In this document: positions 5,642 to 7,331 of the stretch, piece after piece
How positions within the stretch are numbered: the stretch's first letter is position 1
Layout: each line of letters starts with the position of its first letter
Assembly: GCA_016929465.1 (NCBI GenBank)
Contig: JAFGIT010000333.1
Location: 1 to 7,331, forward strand
DNA from: Candidatus Coatesiibacteriota bacterium
GTDB taxonomy: Bacteria; B130-G9
Length of the DNA: 7,331 bases
Direction: 5' to 3'
Position numbers and translations under genes: made by a program
The notes under the pieces: generated by a model
The model's input: the letters and a program-made list of their open reading frames with translations, nothing else
The model's database searches: none
Told to the model about the DNA's origin: nothing

Positions 5642-5659
5642 GCGGCGAGAGCTCACCGC
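5642..5659. repeat. Imperfect hairpin after the methyltransferase stop
   Basis: GCGGCGAG-AG-CTCACCGC, 8-bp arms with one mismatch, begins 16 bp beyond the methyltransferase stop on its strand. It looks like a REP-type element or mRNA 3'-end stem; no T-tract follows on the minus strand. Confidence 0.4.
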
Positions 5660-5674
5660 ACTCCAGATGGCTTC

Positions 5675-6220
5675 TCACCTCCTCCACCTCGGCCACACAA
5701 AAGGCGTGCAGTCCCGGTACGCCGCGTATTCCTCCCCGTAGCGGGCGAGGAGTTCTTTTTCTTCGATGAGTTTGTGGTAGGCGATGCCGAATGCCATGCC
5801 GACTAGGAACATGACGAGGCCGGTTGTGAATTGGTCGAATCCGGTGCCCATGCCGAAGTAGAGGGTCGTGACGCCGAGCTTCATCGGGTTGCGGGTGTAT
5901 CTGAATGGGCCGCTGGTGATCAGTCGGGTAGGGGAGACGAACGGGACCGGCGTGCCCTTCCCGACCCGCCAGAAGACCACGATGCACCATGTGAGGATGA
6001 TGAGCCCGATGGTGGCGGTGGTCATGCCGAGCGCTATCTCGACGTTTCTGGGGATGGTGAGTGGGATGAACTGGGCGACGAAGTGGCCCAGAAGGCCCAA
6101 TAGGAGAGGGATGGCGATGATGAATAGGACCAGGCCGAAGAGAAGGGATATGATCCGGATGGTCACGGGGCGCTCAATCCCCGCGTGCCTTGCGACCATG
6201 GCGGCGAATTTGTTCATCAT
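5675..6220 (-). CDS. Isoprenylcysteine carboxyl / phospholipid methyltransferase-like membrane protein
   Basis: 181 aa from the ATG at 6220. Hydrophobic segments lie at about 23-45, 61-85 and 112-148. The C-terminal half has the ICMT/PEMT signature: KGTPVPF (89-94), then LITSGPFRYTRNPMKLG (100-116), a Glu pair at 153-154, YGEEYAAY (161-168) and FVWPRW. Members use S-adenosylmethionine to methylate isoprenylcysteine or phospholipid head groups in the membrane; bacterial ones often have unknown substrates. The frame stays open to an ATG at 6469, but that would place coding sequence over a perfect terminator hairpin, a repeat and this gene's own promoter. I therefore use the MMNKF start, preceded by GGGGGA; the second ATG (6217) is equally possible. 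It is convergent with the AbiJ-like gene and appears to be a single-gene unit. Confidence 0.87.
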   Translation of the reverse strand: MMNKFAAMVARHAGIERPVTIRIISLLFGLVLFIIAIPLLLGLLGHFVAQFIPLTIPRNVEIALGMTTATIGLIILTWCIVVFWRVGKGTPVPFVSPTRLITSGPFRYTRNPMKLGVTTLYFGMGTGFDQFTTGLVMFLVGMAFGIAYHKLIEEKELLARYGEEYAAYRDCTPFVWPRWRR

Positions 6221-6265
6221 GTTGGTGGTCCCCCAGGTTAGGTTCCTTGTTGGTTCTTTAGGGGC

Positions 6266-6294
6266 ATTGTATCGCGGGGAAGGATTCACGCCAA
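6266..6294 (-). promoter_or_regulatory. Promoter of the methyltransferase gene
   Basis: Minus strand: TTGGCG (6289-6294, 4 of 6), a 17-bp spacer, TACAAT (6266-6271, 5 of 6). The start would be near 6259, about 40 nt before the ATG at 6220. This placement helps rule out the longer open frame starting at 6469. Confidence 0.6.
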
Positions 6295-6308
6295 GCGCGA
6301 AGTGTTTA

Positions 6309-6359
6309 TTCCCCCTCCCGCCAATCGCTTCACGATTGGCGGGAGGGGGAAGTTTTTTT
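6309..6359 (+). terminator. Strong Rho-independent terminator (19-bp perfect stem)
   Basis: Arms 6309-6327 and 6333-6351 pair perfectly around the 5-nt loop CTTCA; TTTTTTT follows at 6353-6359, so it terminates plus-strand transcription. No plus-strand gene ends here: the nearest, the AbiJ-like gene, stops 750 bp upstream. It may stop antisense read-through across the methyltransferase gene, or be the remains of a lost plus-strand gene. Only ATAAA-like sequence follows on the minus strand, so action in that direction would be weaker. Confidence 0.85.
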
Positions 6360-6373
6360 GCGGCTGCTTCGGA

Positions 6374-6414
6374 TCCGTAGGCTTGGCCTTTGGCCTGCGC
6401 ACAACGGCTATTCA
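6374..6414 (+). repeat. 41-bp direct repeat, left copy
   Basis: Begins TCCGTAGGCTTGGCCTTTGG and ends CGGCTATTCA. It is identical at all 41 positions to 7177-7217, 803 bp to the right in the same orientation. It leads into the first unit of the 79-bp array and starts 15 bp after the terminator T-tract. The two copies flank the mntA/hepT remnant. Confidence 0.9.
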
Positions 6415-6612
6415 TATAATGCCCCGTCGGGGCATTGAGGGATAAGAGCAGATTGATTTGAGGGTGCATTCCGCCTGTATCGTGGGGTCATTCATGTGAT
6501 GTCCCATCGGGTATTGAAGGACGAGAGCAGATTGATTTGAGGGTGCATCCTGCTGGCACCATACGCTCAGCACATGAGCCTCTTAGGGGCATTGAAGGAG
6601 CAAGGCAGATCA
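6410..6612 (+). repeat. Tandem array of about 79-bp units with GCCCC hairpin (three copies, last degenerate)
   Basis: Units begin at 6410, 6490 and about 6568. The unit pattern is ATTCA-YRTRATG, a hairpin (ATGCCCC-GTC-GGGGCAT in the first), ATTGARGGA, GAGAGCAGATTGATTTGAGG, GTGCATYC, then about 20 variable bases. Units 1 and 2 agree closely through GTGCAT. Unit 2 has a weakened hairpin (GTCCC-ATC-GGGTA), and unit 3 keeps mainly CACATGA, GGGGCATTGAAGGAG and GGCAGAT. No coding frame is supported here. The fading of the third unit suggests old tandem duplication followed by decay. Confidence 0.8.
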
Positions 6613-6759
6613 ATTAAGAAGGTATTTATTGAGATCACTTCCAGGCCCGCGCTCACCGGCATCTGAGATCGCACATCTCGCGGTCGAATTGCCTGACCGT
6701 ATCGAGCGTTTCTGTAGGATTGGAATACGTGCTGTGACGCTAACAAAGGAACGAGAATC
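6613..6759 (+). other. Upstream region of the mntA-like gene, no assigned feature
   Basis: Follows the decayed third repeat unit. Apart from the AAGGA ribosome binding site it holds nothing I can name. A short plus-strand frame beginning after a TGA near 6664 ends at the mntA GTG; it has no start with a ribosome binding site and no recognisable motif. Confidence 0.4.
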
Positions 6760-7083
6760 GTGAATGCTGAAGCAATAGCGGCGATTGATGCTATCGCCCC
6801 CAGAGAGAAGATTGTCGAGTTCTGCCGTCGTTGGCAGATCATCGAGTTTGCCCTCTTCGGTTCGGTGGTCAGGGATGACTTTGGGCCTGACAGCGACGTT
6901 GATGTTCTCGTGACATTCGAGCCGGATGCTCCCTGGAGCCTGCTCGAGCTCGTCGAGATGCAGGCGGAGCTCAAGGGCATTTTCGGCAGGGAAGTGGACC
7001 TGGTCGAGGAGGATGCCATCAGGAATCCGTACAGAAGGCGGTCAATCCTTCGCGACAAAGAGGTCATATATGCCGCAGAATGA
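6760..7083 (+). CDS. MntA-like minimal nucleotidyltransferase, antitoxin of a HEPN/MNT module (toxin broken)
   Basis: 107 aa from the GTG at 6760, preceded by AAGGA (6746-6750), 9 nt upstream. The catalytic motif is intact: Gly34-Ser35-x10-Asp46-x-Asp48 in FGSVVRDDFGPDSDVDVLV, plus the third acidic residue Asp80 in GREVDLVEE. The middle (DAPWSLLELVEMQAELKGIFG) and end (IRNPYRRRSILRDKEVIYAA) are classic for MntA-like antitoxins, which add AMP to the partner HepT RNase and silence it. The partner start overlaps the last codons (ATG at 7070), the usual gene arrangement, but that partner is truncated. The MNT reads as complete, so it is an orphan antitoxin or has been kept for another reason. No convincing promoter was found directly upstream. 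Confidence 0.92.
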   Translation: MNAEAIAAIDAIAPREKIVEFCRRWQIIEFALFGSVVRDDFGPDSDVDVLVTFEPDAPWSLLELVEMQAELKGIFGREVDLVEEDAIRNPYRRRSILRDKEVIYAAE

Positions 7084-7183
7084 AAGGGATGCGGCCCTGA
7101 TATGGGACATGGTTCAGGCCGGTGGCGTTTCTGTGCAGCCCTTTCAGGGCTGTTTTTCTTTTTTTGTTTGTGTCTGTCCGTAG
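7070..7183 (+). pseudogene. Truncated HEPN (HepT/DUF86-like) toxin gene, first 17 codons only
   Basis: The ATG at 7070 overlaps the end of the mntA-like gene by 14 bp, the normal arrangement for MNT-HEPN pairs. Its first residues, MPQNERDAALIWDMVQA, are the typical HepT/DUF86 start (RDAAxxWDMxxAA). From about 7121 the frame becomes GGVSVQPFQGC and then translates a terminator and T-tract, ending at 7183. A full HEPN protein is about 110-140 aa with an R-x4-6-H motif near residue 100; none of that is present. The toxin is therefore lost, with a sharp junction at or just before 7121. It could express a 37-residue peptide, but function is unlikely. Confidence 0.8.
7136..7166 (+). terminator. Rho-independent terminator after the hepT remnant
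   Basis: CAGCCC-TTTCA-GGGCTG (7136-7152), 6-bp stem and 5-nt loop, followed by TTTTTC and TTTTTTTG. It sits 16 bp beyond the HEPN junction and would end the mntA transcript. Like the terminator at 6309-6359, it is followed within about 10-15 bp by a copy of the 41-bp repeat. Confidence 0.8.
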
Positions 7184-7217
7184 GCTTGGCCTTTGGCCTG
7201 CGCACAACGGCTATTCA
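7177..7217 (+). repeat. 41-bp direct repeat, right copy
   Basis: Identical to 6374-6414 in sequence and orientation, beginning 10 bp after the T-tract of the terminator at 7136-7166. It leads straight into the repeat unit at 7213. Flanking sequence upstream differs from that of the left copy, so the repeat boundary is close to TCCGTAGG. Confidence 0.9.
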
Positions 7218-7331
7218 CATGATGCCCCTTAAGGGCATTGAGGAACGAGAGCAGATTTATTTGCGATGCATCCGGCCTTCACCATCCGATCATTCACGGG
7301 ATGCCCGTTGGGGCATTGAGGGACGAGAGCA
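7213..7331 (+). repeat. Second array of about 79-bp GCCC-hairpin units, cut by the window edge
   Basis: Units start at 7213 and 7292, a period of 79 bp. The first has CACATGATGCCCCTTAAGGG, then CATTGAGGAACGAGAGCAGA and a diverged TTTATTTGCGATGCATCC. The second has CACGGGATGCCCGTTGGGGC and ATTGAGGGACGAGAGCA and continues beyond the right edge. The consensus matches the array at 6410-6612, including the hairpin followed by ATTGAGG and GAGAGCAG. The array length is unknown. Confidence 0.8.

Noticed and set aside
6309-6414. Group IIC intron inserted after a terminator
   Set aside because: Position after terminators is suggestive, but there is no intron domain V or reverse transcriptase sequence and the following DNA is short repeats.
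6221-6469. N-terminal extension of the methyltransferase to an ATG at 6469
   Set aside because: Would translate a repeat unit, a perfect terminator stem and the gene's own promoter; the extra 83 residues have no membrane or domain pattern.
7070-7183. Intact small protein of 37 residues
   Set aside because: Only the first 17 residues fit a HEPN family; the rest translates a terminator, so a truncated gene is the simpler reading.
6567-7205. 212-codon minus-strand frame over the second MNT
   Set aside because: Antisense to a clear MntA-like gene and reads through a terminator and repeats; Ser/Arg-rich shadow.
6374-7217. Composite transposon or insertion sequence bounded by the 41-bp repeats
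   Set aside because: No transposase or terminal inverted repeats inside; the repeats are the heads of intergenic repeat arrays.
6410-7331. CRISPR array
   Set aside because: Period about 79 bp with a 57-bp, degenerate conserved part; unit count is small and repeats are not near-identical; no cas genes.

Overview
The window is bacterial. Several promoters match the sigma-70 pattern, starts are ATG, GTG and TTG, base composition is fairly GC-rich, and the intergenic DNA is full of GCCCC-NNN-GGGGC hairpin repeats. Nothing here fixes the phylum. A signal-peptide beta-helix surface protein, FeoA/FeoB with a DtxR-type repressor, abortive-infection genes and palindromic repeats together suggest an environmental, probably uncultured lineage. 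This is inference.

Layout, left to right. (1) 1-427, minus: the 5' part of a secreted parallel beta-helix protein that runs off the left edge. (2) 428-852: non-coding, with a possible promoter for the beta-helix gene and a decayed repeat copy next to the feoB stop. (3) 853-3978, minus: an iron module transcribed in the order dtxR-like regulator, feoA, feoB. A near-consensus promoter upstream of the regulator carries a DtxR-like palindrome between its -35 and -10. A second, perfect palindrome lies between feoA and feoB. (4) 4041-4321: non-coding, divergent, with a hairpin, a purine-rich tract, a double-hairpin element and a promoter for the next pair. (5) 4322-5554, plus: a minimal nucleotidyltransferase (MNT) followed by an AbiJ_NTD4/HEPN-type protein, a candidate toxin-antitoxin or anti-phage pair. 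(6) 5675-6220, minus: an isoprenylcysteine/phospholipid methyltransferase-like membrane protein with its own promoter. (7) 6309-7331: a strong terminator, then about 79-bp tandem repeats, a second MNT gene (mntA-like), a hepT-like HEPN gene cut after 17 codons and closed by a terminator, then the same repeat block again.

How the parts work together. The iron module reads as a self-contained Fe(II) uptake system: FeoB is the GTP-dependent permease, FeoA its small partner, and the regulator probably represses its own promoter and the feoB side when iron is sufficient. The right half is an accessory region holding two separate MNT/HEPN-type loci. One is apparently intact with an unusual AbiJ-like partner; the other has lost its HEPN toxin and kept the MNT. 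A 41-bp perfect direct repeat flanks the broken locus, and both copies lie just downstream of a terminator T-tract.

The most interesting items are the MNT-AbiJ pair, the terminator-associated repeat family around the orphan mntA, and the iron promoter/operator layout with a Cys-rich regulator. All family assignments come from reading motifs by eye; no searches were run.
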